Both the position numbers and the translations under genes were made by a program. From Megaustenia siamemsis (taxonomy: Eukaryota > Mollusca > Gastropoda > Stylommatophora > Ariophantidae): a stretch of 64,000 nucleotides of DNA. Under the pieces are notes generated by a model. It did no database searches. It had not been told where the DNA came from and saw only the letters and a list, made by a program, of their open reading frames with translations. Below are positions 42,801 through 57,800 of this stretch, in pieces. The stretch spans positions 12,175,107 to 12,239,106 of the forward strand of contig JAVIAB010000047.1 of the NCBI GenBank assembly GCA_032433765.1. The letters run 5' to 3'. Positions within the stretch are counted from its first letter, which is position 1. Every line of letters begins with the position of its first letter.

Positions 42801-45800
42801 AGAACAGAAAATTGAAGCCTTTGAAATGTGGATTTATAGAAGAATAGGTAGAATTGGATGGAAAGAAAAGATAACAAACGATGAAGTTTTAAAACAATTG
42901 AAAATAAAAAGAGAACTACTAAATACAATTAAGACAAGACAAATGACATTTTCGGGGCATGTTAAAAGACACAACAGCCTACTAAAAGTAATATTGGAAG
43001 GAAAAATACAAGGTAAAAGAGGCAGAGGCAGACCAAGACTAACATGGACGAGTAACATCAAAAGATGGACAAGTCAATCTATGACAGCCTGCACCATCAA
43101 AGCAAGAAACAGAGTAGAATGGCGATCCATGGTAACCAACCTTTGTTGCGGAGAAGGCACTCGATGATGATGATGAATACACATAAACATATATGATTAC
43201 AGGAAGTCTTAAACTCATCAAACTCTTAGACACTCACAAGATTTATGTTCCCTGTCTACAAGATATTCATTATAAAGACACCAAGCCACATTTGACAGAT
43301 CTGCTAAAACACTGACAGTTGTGGTGAAGTTTACCTACAGTCATAGGTAGACCAAGGTAGTTGTTTTGTAGCACATGTAAATGTAAAATAATGTTTGCAA
43401 CATGTGTGAATTTCTATTTACAGGAAATGGAGATTAAGAAAGCAGCAAAGCAGGGAAACAAACAGGTAACACATATTTAAAAAAAATTCAGCATTAACTT
43501 TGGCATCTGTATAGTTTTCTTTCACCTTTAATTTACCTATTTCAGGGACTGTCTGATATTTTAAATGATCAAAAGAAGTCTGAACATAGCCATAAATAAT
43601 ACAACAAATTCATGGAATTAGCAAAGATATGTATAGCAACAAAACTTAGTTTGATAAAAATCCTACATTTCACCTATAGCAATATGGACTATTGAAAGAT
43701 TTGCTCAAAAATAAATGAATGTGTTAAAATGCCTAAGTTGGAGAGGAATATTCAAAATACCATGGGCAGAGAAAAGAATAAACAAATGCATTTTGTAATA
43801 ACCAAGTATTCCATGTGTTTCCGGGGCTTCTTTATGAGGGAAGTAAAGAATAGTGATACTGTGACCTTCCAGGCATGTCGTAAGAGGCGACTAAGGAGGT
43901 TGATCGATGGCTTGACAAGCTGTCATTGTAAAAAGTGTTGTTATGGAAACAGAGCCATAAATTTTAGAAGCAGTGATCTCTGCAATATGTGCCATTTTGG
44001 CACGCAAGGTTTCTGTTTTTGAGATTGTGGTTCTGCCCTATGTGCCGTCTTCGGCTCAAAAGGACAATAGATAGATAGAAGTATTCCAGAGAATTGAGAA
44101 AGACAGGGAAAATAAAGATATTTTGGTCATGTAAAGCATTATGACGGCCAGGGATAGATTATATGAAGGGTGTGGTATCAAGTAGGGCAAGGCAGTAAAA
44201 TTAAAATTACTGAAGACATGTATCTTCTCGATAGCAACATATGGTTGTGAGTCATGGACAATGTTACAAACAGCAAGGAAGAAAATCGATTCATTTGAGA
44301 CAAAATGCTACAGAAAATTCCTGGTTGTGACAGGCACAATGAACAAGATGATGATGTCCGATATTGTTTAATATATCATTTATCCTATTACTTCTATTGT
44401 GGACTGTGAAGGTTAGACAAGGAGAGAACTGACTGTTGTGCCGTCTTTGTTCTTTCTAGCCTGTCTGTTTTTCAATTTGGCCTTTTATATTTCAGGAACA
44501 TTGTTCTGTTACTCTTGCAGTCTTCATTTTACCAAAATTTTTTATCTATTTTTTTTTTAAAACAATTACATTATAGTTTGAATTGTCAGTGTCTTTATAT
44601 AGCCCTTTTCGTCTTGTCAGATGGTCTAGTGGGGGCTATTGTGTATTTATTTTTTTTTTTTGAGGATTTGTTTTTGTAGAACGGCTTTTCTCCTGGCTAA
44701 TTCTACCAATGTTTGACAAACACACACGGCCACAGAATGAACAAGTCAGGCCCACTGATCCATAGGGTTTTCCATCCTTTTTCATGTTTCTTTTCTCTTC
44801 TAAGTTTTGCCTTAGTACCTTTAGTTGTGACACAAAAGAGTTGAACTCCAAGGGGAAGTAAGTAAAAACATACAATCTAAGAAAGAATGATTGCTCTCAT
44901 AAAGTATTACTCTATGGATAACCTAATGAACTACATCAGTTTATAACCACTGTTTGTCTGTCTGTCCATCCGTCCGTCAGGATCGAACCCTACCCCTTGT
45001 CCTTTGTAGTCTAGTTCACTAACCACTGAGCTATCGCGGATCCCTATAAAAAAAATAACTCTGACTTCGGAGGTACTCATATTTTTTTTCCGTCAATAAG
45101 TAATTGACGTTTCAAACCAGGCCTCGCTGTTGAGACCAGGGGTGATTGCCGCAGAGAGAAATCACAAATAAAAATCCCAACCGGTCATCAAGTGAATGCA
45201 AGCAAGCATTTCACAATGAGATGGGATCCACAGCAGAGTAACCCTGTGATGCTTGAAGAGTTCAATTAATAAGGTCTGTAGGTGTAATTGTCTGGAAATT
45301 TGTCTTTGGAGTGCTGTTCAGCAGTTTTTCTATTGCCAACTTTATTACTTGGATTTGTGCATTGTTATCTGGATACTCTAAACATGCTCCTGCTCTCCAA
45401 TTCTTCACTGCATTTGATGCATCTGTGTATACAACTGTTTGTGTGGTTGTCTAAAGACTAAATAAAGAACAATAACATACAAAGACAACACTAACTGTAT
45501 TTGAGTTAAATTTTAATATAATCTGTTGAATTGTTATGAAATATTTGAATTTTAACACAGTCGATGCCAAGAGGTTTAACACATTGAACCGTTTTTCCTA
45601 ATTTTTTGGGGGTAAAGTTTGAAATAACAGCAAGAAAATAAATGAAATTTGAACTAAAACACACATTTTGTTGGGACAATTTGTTCACAAAGTTGGAAAA
45701 GCAGTTATTAAGAGAATTACAAGGTTTTAGTGGAAATTGTGAAAATTTTAATAAATTATCCACACCGCCTTTAGAGCCACATTTTGCAGCTCGCTGTATG

Positions 45801-48800
45801 AAACATGTTAAAAGTGCTTGTATTTTATTACATTTTTTTCATTTTCTGAAAACATAATTGAGGTTTAATTCTTGACTGCGGCAACTTTTTTTTCTTTGAA
45901 AATGGGTAGTGAAACTTTTTTTCTGAGAAAAGCGGCTTTGCGTAGTACTTTTGTCTCTTATTCTTACCATTTATCTAGTCATTTGGGGTGGATGCACTGT
46001 GTCGCTAGTTTACAACGAGGCAGTGATATCGGAGCCTTTCAACCCAACACATCCATCTTCAGCATGAGTAGATTTGCTTAATATTATTTGCCCTGGCAGC
46101 AGCATTTATGGCCTACTTTTTTCGACTAATAACTGCCAATTGTTTTTTAACGTGTGCGAGTGCCCATGGGACCTCCTGTTTTTCACCATTTTTGGAGAGG
46201 GCCAGACATAGGATCTCACAACCCAGAGATCAGGGTAGGGTAAAGCCATGAATAAACTATGGATTTGAAATGAAAAATTCCCACTGTAAGTAAAAAAAGT
46301 AAAGTATACCCGTCACGCCAAGTGGTGTATAGGGAATATGGTGTTAGTGACCATAAAATTTACAGATCCTCGGCACATGATTTTCGGGGTAATGTGGTCG
46401 GTATTACGCCCATGCCGCTTTACTTTCCCAGAAAAAAAATCAGGTACCTATTAAAAGCTGGGTGAACCAGAAGCCATCGGGTGGGATCAAACCCTACCTC
46501 TTGTGTCCAGTTCACTAACCACTGAGCTCCACTGCCTGTGGCGAGATTAAAACCAGAGACCTACTTGTCCAGAGGCCGTAGTCTTAACTCTAGGCCACCC
46601 GGTCCCCCTAAACTCTTGTGATTAAACAGAAAAAAATATATATTTTTACAACATTTTCCCTTTACTGGGGTCTGCTGGTAGAATATTTTGTATTGTAGGA
46701 CCGGAGAATAAAGGATGCTTGTCCAGTGCAGTCACAGAGTAGTGTTCAGATCTGAGTTTTTAATTTCACCCTTAATATAAACAAAAATTTGTTACCCTAC
46801 CAGAATTTGAGCCAATGTTTTCCTGGCCTGACAACTTATCAATTTGTAGTTTTGTGAATGTTATAGAAAAATATAGATGTTAACACGGGTGACTGGTTGG
46901 TCTCAAGGCAAGATGCCGGACTTGAGACAGAGAGGTTGTGAGTTCAAATCCCAGTTGCACCAGTTGGGAATTTTATTTCTGATCTCTCTCTGTGGCAACC
47001 ACCCCTATGACTCATTGATAGAAAAAATATGAGTACCTCAAAAGATGGTGTTATCTGCCTGTGCAGCAAGGGACACCTGTGCACATAACTGCTAGGGAAG
47101 AACAGATTAACATGCGAAATTCACTTCTTAGACTCTAGGAATTAGACCAGAGGTGAGAGTTGGTGACACACACAAAAAATAAATAAATAAAATTTAAAGC
47201 CATATTCCCCACATGTAGTTTTTACTTTCTACTTACTCTATTCCTTTCTTGTAAGTTGTTTGTTTTACTTTATTATTTTAGGCAGCAACAATCCTTGCCA
47301 AACAGTTAGTGAACTTAAGGAAACAGAAAACAAAAAGCTATGCTATGGGATCAAAGATATCAGCCATTGGTAACCAGCAAAAGGTAACATTATTTTAATT
47401 TTCTCTTATCTTGTCTTCTTATGCTTCTCCTATTTTACCTTCCTGCCTTTGGTGACTTTGTTTCTATACATTTCCATTTTTCTGACTGATTAAGTTATAT
47501 GAGAATTTTTACCTTCTCATTCTCCAGCTGTTTGACAGCACTACCTTTTGCGTTTTGTTTCTGTATGTTTATGTCGTTGTCATAATACTAACTATGGCTT
47601 TGTGCCTGCTCATTATCTGTTGTTTTTTTTTTTTTCCTTTACCACACATAACTTTGTCCTTTTGAATTTTTCTCAATGTATCCTTGTATTTTTCTCTTTG
47701 TGATCATACTATCCGTGACTATGTACTGCTCAATCTCTGGCTTTTATTACATTTACTACCTGCGATGTGCTGTTGTCAAATGTGCTGGGCGTGAAGGTGC
47801 AAATATCACAGTTATACTGCAGACCAAAACACAATGCAGACACGCCTACTTAATATCATTTTAATGGTGGATGATGAAGAGGTGTACTTCTGTAGTCATC
47901 GGGCAAATGCAAGCTAGCACTACCTGTGAATTTGTCTCTGTATTTTTCTCTTTATACTTGCATAGTTGGCTCTGTATTTTTCGCTTCATACTTGTATATT
48001 TGTCTCTGTATTTTTCTCTTCATACTTGTATATTTGTCTCTGTATTTTTCTCTTCATACTTGTATATTTGTCTCTGTATTTTTCTCTTCATACTTGTATA
48101 TTTGGCTCTGTGTCTGAACAGTTTCCTGTTGTTTTGTCAGTACTTTTTTGTTCTTGTGAAGTATTTTTCTTAATATTTGAACTTTTAACCCTGGATTACG
48201 ATACCGTTGTAAAAATTACCACATCAAAACACAAATTCTTCCAAATTTGACATTTTGTCATGTTCAAGTATTACCCCCCTTAGTGTATCTTCTTAATTAC
48301 CACTTCTGGTGATCCACTGAGTATTGTTTCCGTTGTTGGTGGATTTTGTTTTTTTTTGCCCCCGATTTCACAAGATACGATCTCATATAATATGAAAATA
48401 AAATTGGTCAATTTTTCCCTTTTTTTTTCTCTGTAACCAGGGAAATTTCTTCAGCCATCTGCTGACATCAAACAACCCTTTCTAACTCAGGAAACACAGC
48501 GAATAATGCTATGCGGTAACTCAACATACAGATGGATTTCCAAAATTAGGTAGAAACAATCATCATTTTTTGGCCATGCAGTGAGAATGGAACAGCTGGA
48601 ATATATTGTGACAACTGGGAAAATTGAGGGACAAAGGGATATAGGGAAGCAAAGAGAAAAGATACCTGACAGCTTAAGAGAATGGCTTAGCAGAAGGTCA
48701 ACAACAGAGATGATAAATAACAGTCGAGATCGAAAGTTGTGTAGAGACATGATCATCTATGCCAGCAGGCATGGTACTTGATGATGATGATTGCTTAAAA

Positions 48801-51800
48801 AGACAGATGTTTTTGTCTATCTATCTATCTTTCGTTCGCTCGAAGTATTGTCTATATCAGCAATGTCGTTTCCTGTATGAATTTTACTGTCTTTTGTAAT
48901 TCTTGCAGTGGCCCATATAGTTTTGTCTGTAGTGTTGTATCTATGGGCCAATGGATTTTCCTCAGTCTACTATATTCAGTGCAGTCTTGAAGTATGTGTT
49001 CAGCAGTCTGGGGTGCCTGTCCACATGTACAAGTAGTTGATGTGCCGATCTTGAATTTTGTATACATGTGACTATGGAGTCGATTGTGTCCTGTTCTTAG
49101 GCGTATAATGATAACTTGTTCATATCTATTCATATTATGAAAGGCATCCTGATATGGGGCTTGTGGTCCTCTGATTGATTTGATTATCTGTTTCTTATGA
49201 TGGTATGTAACTGGTGTATCTAGTTGTGTGCCTGTTGAACCTTCCTTTGCCAACTGATCTGCTTTCTCATTTCCTGGTATTCCACAGTGAGACGGGATCC
49301 ACTGCAGGGCAACCCTGTGGTGCTTGCAGAGTTCAGTCAATAAGGTCTGCAGATGTGGTAATTTTCTGGATTGTAGTGCCTGGAGTACTGATCTTGCATC
49401 TGTCAAAAACACTACAGGCTGTGGGCTAAGATTACTGTTCAGCAGCTTTTCTATTGCCAACTTTATTGCTTGTATTTCTGCATCATAATTGTGACAATAT
49501 TTCCCTGTTGCTATTTTATTCATATCCCTAGTGTTATTTGGGTACTCTATATATGCACCTGCTCCCCCATTCTTTACTGCATTCTGTGCTGATCCATCTG
49601 TGTACACACGGATCCATAGGTCTTGTGGGTATTCTTCATCCAGGAAACTGAGAGTTATTGTTCTTCGCTGTAGACTATTTTGTTCCTCTTTGTCAACTAT
49701 TCCTTTCACTTCTGTCCGTATTTGAACTGATAATCCTGATTCATCTGTCCAGGGAGTCTGTTCTGGTATGGGCAGAAGGGGTTTAACAACTCTTGGCATG
49801 TCTGGTGTTTGTCTACTAATACGCTTGGCTTGGTGGATAAAGCTGCTTCTCTTAAGTCGTCCCAATGCAAGATTTTGGAATCTGTCCTTCATTGGATGTC
49901 TCGGCATGCATACAAATTTTTCTGCCTGTATCAGCACCTTTGTGTCTCTCCGTTCTCTCAGTGCTGGTATCCTCCACAATTTCTCCATCTCCAATATTGG
50001 TGTTGATTTCATTGCTCCTGTGATGACCCTAAGTGCCTGGTTTTGTACTTTATCCAGTTCTTGCAATGTGGTGTTTGATTCTGAGCACCATGCGGATGAT
50101 CCATATTCTAAATGTGGGCGTATACTCTGTTGGTAAACTTTACTGAGTATTTTCCCACTCGCACCCCATGTTCGTTCGTTCGCTTTCGTCAGCTTTGACC
50201 TCTGACGAAGTCCCACCCACTCAATTTTGTGGGACTGGATTTTGCGTGTAAAGTCTGTTTTATCCCATTACAGGATGCCCCTCGCCATGCAGGCAGATTT
50301 ACTCCGACTTCAGAGGTACTAATTTTTAGGGAATTAATAAAACCCAGGTGTCCTCGCCAGGGTACGAACCCCGGCTGTTGCCGTGGTAAGCCAACCGCCT
50401 ATCGATTGCGCTAACCGGACACCCGCACCCCATGTGGTTCCACACAACTTTCTTAGAATAGCCAATTTCCTCCTTGCTTTTTGGGTTGCCTTAATTATCT
50501 GCTGTTTCCAAGATAGTTTGTTATCAAATGTAACTCCGAGATATGTAGCTTGTATGTCTTCTTTCACAGGCTCATTGTTTATGTAGATGGCTCCTGCTTT
50601 TTGTTTTGGGGAGAGTGTGAAAAGTGTAGTACTGCATTTGTCTGTATTGATGCTGATACACCATCTATTTGTCCATGAATTCAGTGCATTCATAGCTCTT
50701 TGTAGCAATTTGGAGGCCACTGTTGCATACTCCTCTGTGCACCACATTACCAAGTCATCTGCATACATTGCCACTTTGATGCCATGTGGTAGTTCAGTAA
50801 CTAGGTCATTGATGTAGATCAGAAAAAGTGTTGGAGATAGTACCCCTCCTTGTGGAACGCCCTGGCGCAATAAGACCTTCTTACTCTTAAGACCATCCAG
50901 TTGCACTCTGGCTCTCCTGTTATGCAGGTATGCTTTGACCCATTTGTACATCCTGCCATTTACTCCATAATTTCTCAGTTTCTTCAAAAGCCCTTCCTTC
51001 CATACCTTATCAAATGCTTTCTTTAGGTCTATCCATGCTGCTAGTACCAGTTTCTTTTCTTGAAACGCATCTTTAATTTCCTGGGAAAGATAGGTTGCTT
51101 GATCTTCGGTAGAGTAACACTGTCTAAAGCCTGCTTGTTGTGGGACAAGGAGATTTTCACTTTCCAGGTACCACTGCAGTCTGAGATTGATTATACGTTC
51201 CATTGTTTTACACAAACAGCCTGTAAGGCTGATTGGTCTATAGCTGGATGTCATTGAACCATCTTTTCCTGGCTTTAGTAATGGTATCATAATTGCTTCT
51301 CTCCATGCCTGTGGCACTCTACTTGTGATCCAGCAAATGTTGTAGATCTGCAGTAGTTTTGCTTTAGCTGCAGCTCCCAAGTTCTTAATCATTTCATTGG
51401 ACACTCCATCACTGCCTGGTGACTTTTTCATTTTTAATTTGGATATTGCCAGCTCTAGCTCTCTTTGTGTAATGGGTGTTTCCATTACTTCATGTGTGGT
51501 CTCTTCTTGTCTTGCATTTTGTTGTTTTAAACGGGTCTCTTGTCGTTTTTCTAGGCTAATTTCAATATTATTGTCATTTGCAAAGGAGTCTGCAAAGTAA
51601 TTTGCTGCATGTTTACCTGTTAGAATGTTTCCATCCTTCTTCAGTGTAATTTTGGTGTTCCTTTCTGTACCCTCATCATTCAGCTGTTTTACAAGCTTCC
51701 ACACTTTTCTTGTGTCTCGTTCAAGATTCAAGGACTCTGTTTTCTCTTTCCAGCTTCTCCGTCTGGCTTGTAGTTTAGCCCGTTGAAATTTGGCTTTAGC

Positions 51801-54800
51801 ATGCTGGTAGTTATTGTGGTATTCTTGGCAAGGGTTATTTTCTACTTGCTTTCGAGATGTTTCCATGTCATTGTGTAGTTGCTCTAGTTCACTACTCCAG
51901 TATGGTTTGTAGTGTTTCCGTGCCCCTCTAGGTATTGTTTCACTGGCAGCTTGTATTATTAGTCTACTGAATTCATCAACTATTTTGTTGATGTCTCTGT
52001 CTGTATTTATATCTTTAGTCAGTACACTGGTGTAGTGTTGATACATTTTCCAGTCTGCCTTTTTGTAATTCCATCTGGAGAGAGTGCTGCTCTCCCTGAT
52101 GGCCTTATTTTGTACCACTAAAAAGACTGGTCGGTGGTCGCTGCCTCCAAGTTGTTTCCCAACAATTCGTGTGATATTCCAATCCAGGTTTGGTGAATGG
52201 AAAGCAAGGTCTGGTGTAGATGTGGTATGCCATGATCTGGAGTAGAATGTTGGTGGATCTGTTGCCTGGTTTAATAGTATAAGCCCATTGTCATCCTGCC
52301 AATTTTCAAGCTCTTCACCTCTCTTGTCCATATGTTCATAGCCCCAGCTCTGTGAATGGCTGTTAAAGTCTCCACATACAATTATTCTTTCTTGTAATGT
52401 AATTGTGTCTAGTGCTAATGGGCGGTCACTCGGACAGTAGTAGTTAAGTAGATGGAAGTCTGTATTTCCTGTCCTGAGGTGCAGTATTTGATATTCCGCC
52501 CCATCCATATACACTTCAATCTGACATGCATTAATGTTGTTCCTTACAAGAGTCAGTATTCCGCCCTTTTGTCTATTTTTTCTGTCAGATCGGTAGCACT
52601 GGTATCCCCTAATCTTCAAGGCTATGTCGTTGTTTAGATGGGTTTCCTGCAAACAGCATATGCTTATTTGTTCTTCATGCAGGATATTTTCTAATTCTAT
52701 CTTTTTACTGTACCCATCTCTTTTGCTGTTGATGCCTTCAGCATTCCAGTGCATTATTTTTAGTGGTCTTATTTTGGATTGGCCAGTAGCTCTATTCTCT
52801 CGCCCCCTGACTCCACAGAGCGGTTGAGAAGGACATCCAGTATTAGAAGCTGGGCCCTTTCGAGGCTGAGGGCCCGGCGCTGCTCCTGCCTGAGTGTCCA
52901 TCACAGGGCGAGTGCCATATTGATTTGCGGTTATAGACATTCTTCCATTTGCGTTGAGTGCGTGGCATCCTGATTTTTGTGCGCCTTTTGGCTGGTTGCC
53001 TCCGACTTCAGCACTTGAACTTGCTAGAGCAGACTGTGGTCTTGCTTGGTTGTAGGAAGGCCTGGCCAGTCTTGGTTTTCAGTCTCTGGTGACTGTTAAG
53101 CCCCATCCCCACGACAAGGAGCTGGCCTAGATGATGTTTTCGTCTAACTGCTTGTCCTTTGCAGAATGTTGCTCTGATCACAGCCCATCTGTAGGAATTT
53201 CTGTCTCTAGTCAGATCTTCCATTTCCTCTTTTGTCAAGTTCAAGGTCCCTGTGATGTTTTGATACTATCTTTTTCTTTGTCTACCATTTTATCATTTTT
53301 TTGTGGTGATGCATTCCTCATCTTGTTCTTCTACTTTTTTAGCTCCCAGTGGAGCATAGGTCTTCAACAAACACTTTCCAAGTCGTTCTGTTTTTTGCCA
53401 TTCTTTTAAGATCATTCCATGTCTTCCCCATCATCTTCATCTCTGCTTCTATCTGTCTTCTCCAAGAATTCCTTGGTCTTCCTCTTTGTCTTTTCCCCTG
53501 GGGATTCCAAAAAAGGGCCTGTTGTGTAATACTCTCAGTTGGCTTCCGTAGTGTGTGTCCTATCCAGCGCCATCGTCTTCGCTGTATCTCTTTATCCACT
53601 GGTGTTTGACTGGTACATTTCCATAATTCTATGTTAGTGATTTTGTCCTGCCATTTCCATCCTTTTATCCTGCATAAACATCCATTAATGAAAGTCTGTA
53701 TCTTCGTGATTGTCAATTTTGTTGTTCTCCATGTTTCACAGCCATATAATAGGACCGCCTTAACATTTGAGTTGAAAATTTTTATTTTTGTATTTAACCT
53801 AATTTCTTTGGATTTCCATATGTTTCCCAGTGCAATGAAAGCTCCTCTTGCTTTTGATATCCTTATTTTGGCATCATTTTCTGTTCCTCCCTCTTTATCT
53901 ATATTACTGCCCAGATATATGTAAGATTGTACATCTAATAGAGGTAATTCTCCTAGTTTTATTTGGTTATTGCCAATTGTATTAATTCTCATAATGTTGG
54001 TCTTATCTCTATTAATCTTCAGTCCTAGCTGTTGTGATCTCTCATAGAGTATGTTCATTTTATCCTGCATCTGTTGATGGCTGTGTGATAGGAGAGCTAT
54101 GTCATCAGCAAAGTCTAAATCATCAAGTTGTTTGGTCAGTGACCAATGGATTCCATTTTTGTTGTTTCGAGTTATTTTCATAATCCAATCTATGGCCAGT
54201 AGAAAGAGAAAGGGAGACAGAAGGCATCCTTGCCTTACTCCTGTTCTTATTTCAAATGCTTCTGTAATCTGTCCTTCATGCACCACACTACATTTCATTC
54301 CTTCATACATTGTTTTTATCAGGTTAATAAACTTTATAGGGATTCCGTAATGACTCAGCAACTTCCAAAGCATTCTTCTGTCTAAACTATCAAATGCCTT
54401 TTCGTAATCTATGAATCCAATATAAAGTGGGGATTTTAGTTGTAAACTTTGTTCAACTATTATACGATGTATTCCAGCCTTCCATTATTGTTCTCTTCAG
54501 ATTGCTGTGTCTGTTAATGTGTCTGAAATAATACATTTTCCTGTGTAAGATATTGTTTATAAGCCATTTCCTCCAACGTATTTTCATGTTTTTTTAAAAT
54601 TATCTAAGGTACTGTGATAATTTTTCTGTAGCAATTTGCTTCTATTGAACCACTTTTTTTTTAATGTTTGCACAAGTGTCCATTATTCACAACTTTATAT
54701 AGATAGACAGAGATGTTCATAGAAGGACTTTATTGTCAATATTACTAGCCTAAAAGTAAAGTAAAGTACCCTCGTCACGCCAAGTGGCGTATAGGGAATA

Positions 54801-57800
54801 TGGTGTTAGTGACCTTAAATTTTACAGACCTTCAGCACATGATTTTTGGGGTAATGTGGTCGGTATTACGCCCGTTCCGCTTTACTTTCCCAGAAAAAAA
54901 TCCGGTACCCATTTAAGGCTGGGTGGACCCGGAAGCCATCGGTTGGGATCGAACCCTACCTCTTGTCCTTTGTAGTCCAGTTCACTAACCACTGAGCTAT
55001 CGCAGCTCAATATTACTAGCCTAATGCACACAAATTATGAACAAAAGGTAGTATACAAGGTCTGATTGATTATTTCATTTATATATTATATGTCCATATA
55101 TATGTTGGTGTATCTATCTTTTTACTTTCAAACCAAAAAGATTGTCATGTCCTATATTCACCCATCTTGATTGATTGATTGTCTGTTATAGCTTTGTGAT
55201 TGAGGTGGGGGTTTAACAAATTCTGCCTGGTTTATATTGATCTTGTAATAGTGATCTCTATCTATGTGGGTGCTTTATCTGTATCTGTCTATTTATCTGC
55301 TGACCTTTTTAGCCGTAGCCAGTCCATAGGGCATAGACCCAGATACTCTTTCTCTTATCTTTATCTGTATCTATCTATTGTCCTTTCGAGCCGAAGACGG
55401 CACATAGGGCAGAGCCACAATCTCAAAATCAGAAACCTTGCGTGCCAAAGCGGCACATATTGCAGAGATCACTGCTCTAAAATATATGGCGCTGTTTCCA
55501 TAACAATACTTTTTACAATGACAGCTTGTCAAGCCATCGATCAACCTCCTTAGTCGCCTCATACGACATGCCTGGAAGGTCACAGTGTCACTATTCTTTA
55601 CTTCCCTCATAATGAGGCCCCGGTAACACACTGGGGCTTTATCTGTATGCCGACAACTAATTGAATTATTCTCCATCTCTCACCAGATGATGCACTCCAA
55701 TATGAAGATGGCAAGTGCTATGGGCACAACCACAAAGGTAATTTTCTTATTTTTATTTCAGAGAATTTTGTAAGATAGAATAGATTATAAGAGGGAGGGA
55801 AATCAATAGATTAAGAAAACAAAAAAAAAACCTGGGATATAAAGAACTTTGGAAAGAGCCGAAAACGAATAGATTCTAAAGATAATGTATCAGATAAAGT
55901 TATCTGGGATTTAGCAGTTTAGTATGTTCCAGTATGTTGAGATGTTTACATTAACTATTTGGCAGACAATGACACAGATGAACAAGGTGATGGACCCACA
56001 GAAGACAGCAGCCATGATGCGAGAGTTCCAGAAGGAGACAGCAAAGATGGACATGACAGAAGAAATGAGTAAGCAAGATGGCTGTTGACATTTCTTATAG
56101 TTACCTGGCCATTAATAAGATCATCATCAGGCAGTTAATTTATCCCCTAGTAGATTGTATCTTTGTCTTCTGCATTTGCCAAACTAGTCTTTTATAGATA
56201 TCGTCCACCCTTAGAAGAAAGTTAAATGGGTTTTAGCTTGTTGTATTATCATTTACTGCAAATTCTTTTTTACTCAGTATTCACCCATTAATTGCAACTA
56301 AACTTATTGTAGCTTTCATGTTTGTTGGTAGTGAATTGCTTCAGGCTGTCTATAAAACAAACTGTGTCAAATAGCACAACATGGTGCTGGCTTGTTTTGA
56401 GCTCACTAGTGAATGCCTGAGCGGGTGGTCTTAACAGCTGTGAATAAAGTGACCACCTTCTTCTTCTACCTTTTTAGCTCCCAGTGGAGCATAGGTCTTC
56501 AACAAACACTTTCCAAGTCGTTCTGTTTTTTGCCATTCTTTTAAGATCATTCCATGTCTTTCCCATCATCTTCATCTCTGCTTCTATCTGACTTCTCCAA
56601 GAATTCCTTGGTCTTCCTCTTTGTCTGTGACCACCTAGAAGAATCAAATAGAGTCCTACTAATACAATAACACATAAGAGGATTTCAGTACAGAATCACA
56701 ACAAACATCAATAGAATGATTGTATTTATATATTAAGTGTGAACAAAATTGTTAATATGTTAACTGTATGATAGATTGTATAAACACGTTACATGTAATA
56801 GATTGTAAGGTAAGCAGATATGAATTACGTGTGAAAGATTATGTTGATTATCATTATATTTTATGAATAATTTTAAAAATAAAATGATACTTTTATTACA
56901 GTTGATGATACACTGGATGATATTTTGACTGAGTCTGGTGATGAAGAGGAACAAGATGCCATTGTCAACAAAGTCCTAGATGAGATTGGTATCGAAATCT
57001 CCGGAAAGGTTAGTGATCAAATAAGATTAAATAACATAAACAGGACAAATCTGAAACAAGTGCAACGTTTCAAATACTTGGGCACAATAATAACATCAGA
57101 TGGAAGATGCACCACAGAAATAAAAAGTAGAATAACTCAGGCCAAAATAGCATTTCAGAAAACGAAAAATATTTTATGCAACAAATCTTTGTCAATGGAA
57201 GTGTGAAAAAGAGTTCATCTGTGCTATATAGAACCAATTCTGACGATTTGAAGCAAATCATGGACAGTAGACAAACAAATGAAAAGACGATTAGAGGCTA
57301 CAGAGATGGTTTTTCTCAGAAGAATGTTGAAAGTTCCCTGGACAGATAAAAAGTCCAATGAGGAAGTTCTCAAAGAGGCCAACACAAAAAGGGAGCTCTT
57401 AAAAAACATCAGAAAGAAGCAATCAACATTTTTCTGGCACATCATGAGAAGAGGAAAGTTGGAATACTTGGTTACAACTGGCAAAATACAAGGAAAGAGA
57501 GATCACGGATGACAAAGAGAGAAAATACTAGATAGCTTGGTGTCATGGCAGGGCAAACAGTCAACAACAGAACTGATACGATGCACTGTAGATAGAAGAT
57601 TGTGGAAGGACATGATTGCCTATGCCAACCAGTATGGTGCATGATGATGATGATGATGATATGATGATGATATAATGATGACCTGTGGCCAAGAGCATAT
57701 AAACCCATAGTGAACACAATGATAACTGAAAGACAGTGAGGATCGATAGAACATGCTTTGAAAGCTAACTACAAGCATTACAAGACAAGACTACACCCAC

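Noticed and set aside
45506..46081. Frames of about 70-85 codons in CHMP2B intron 3
   Set aside because: They show no homology or splice support, and part lies in SINE-C.
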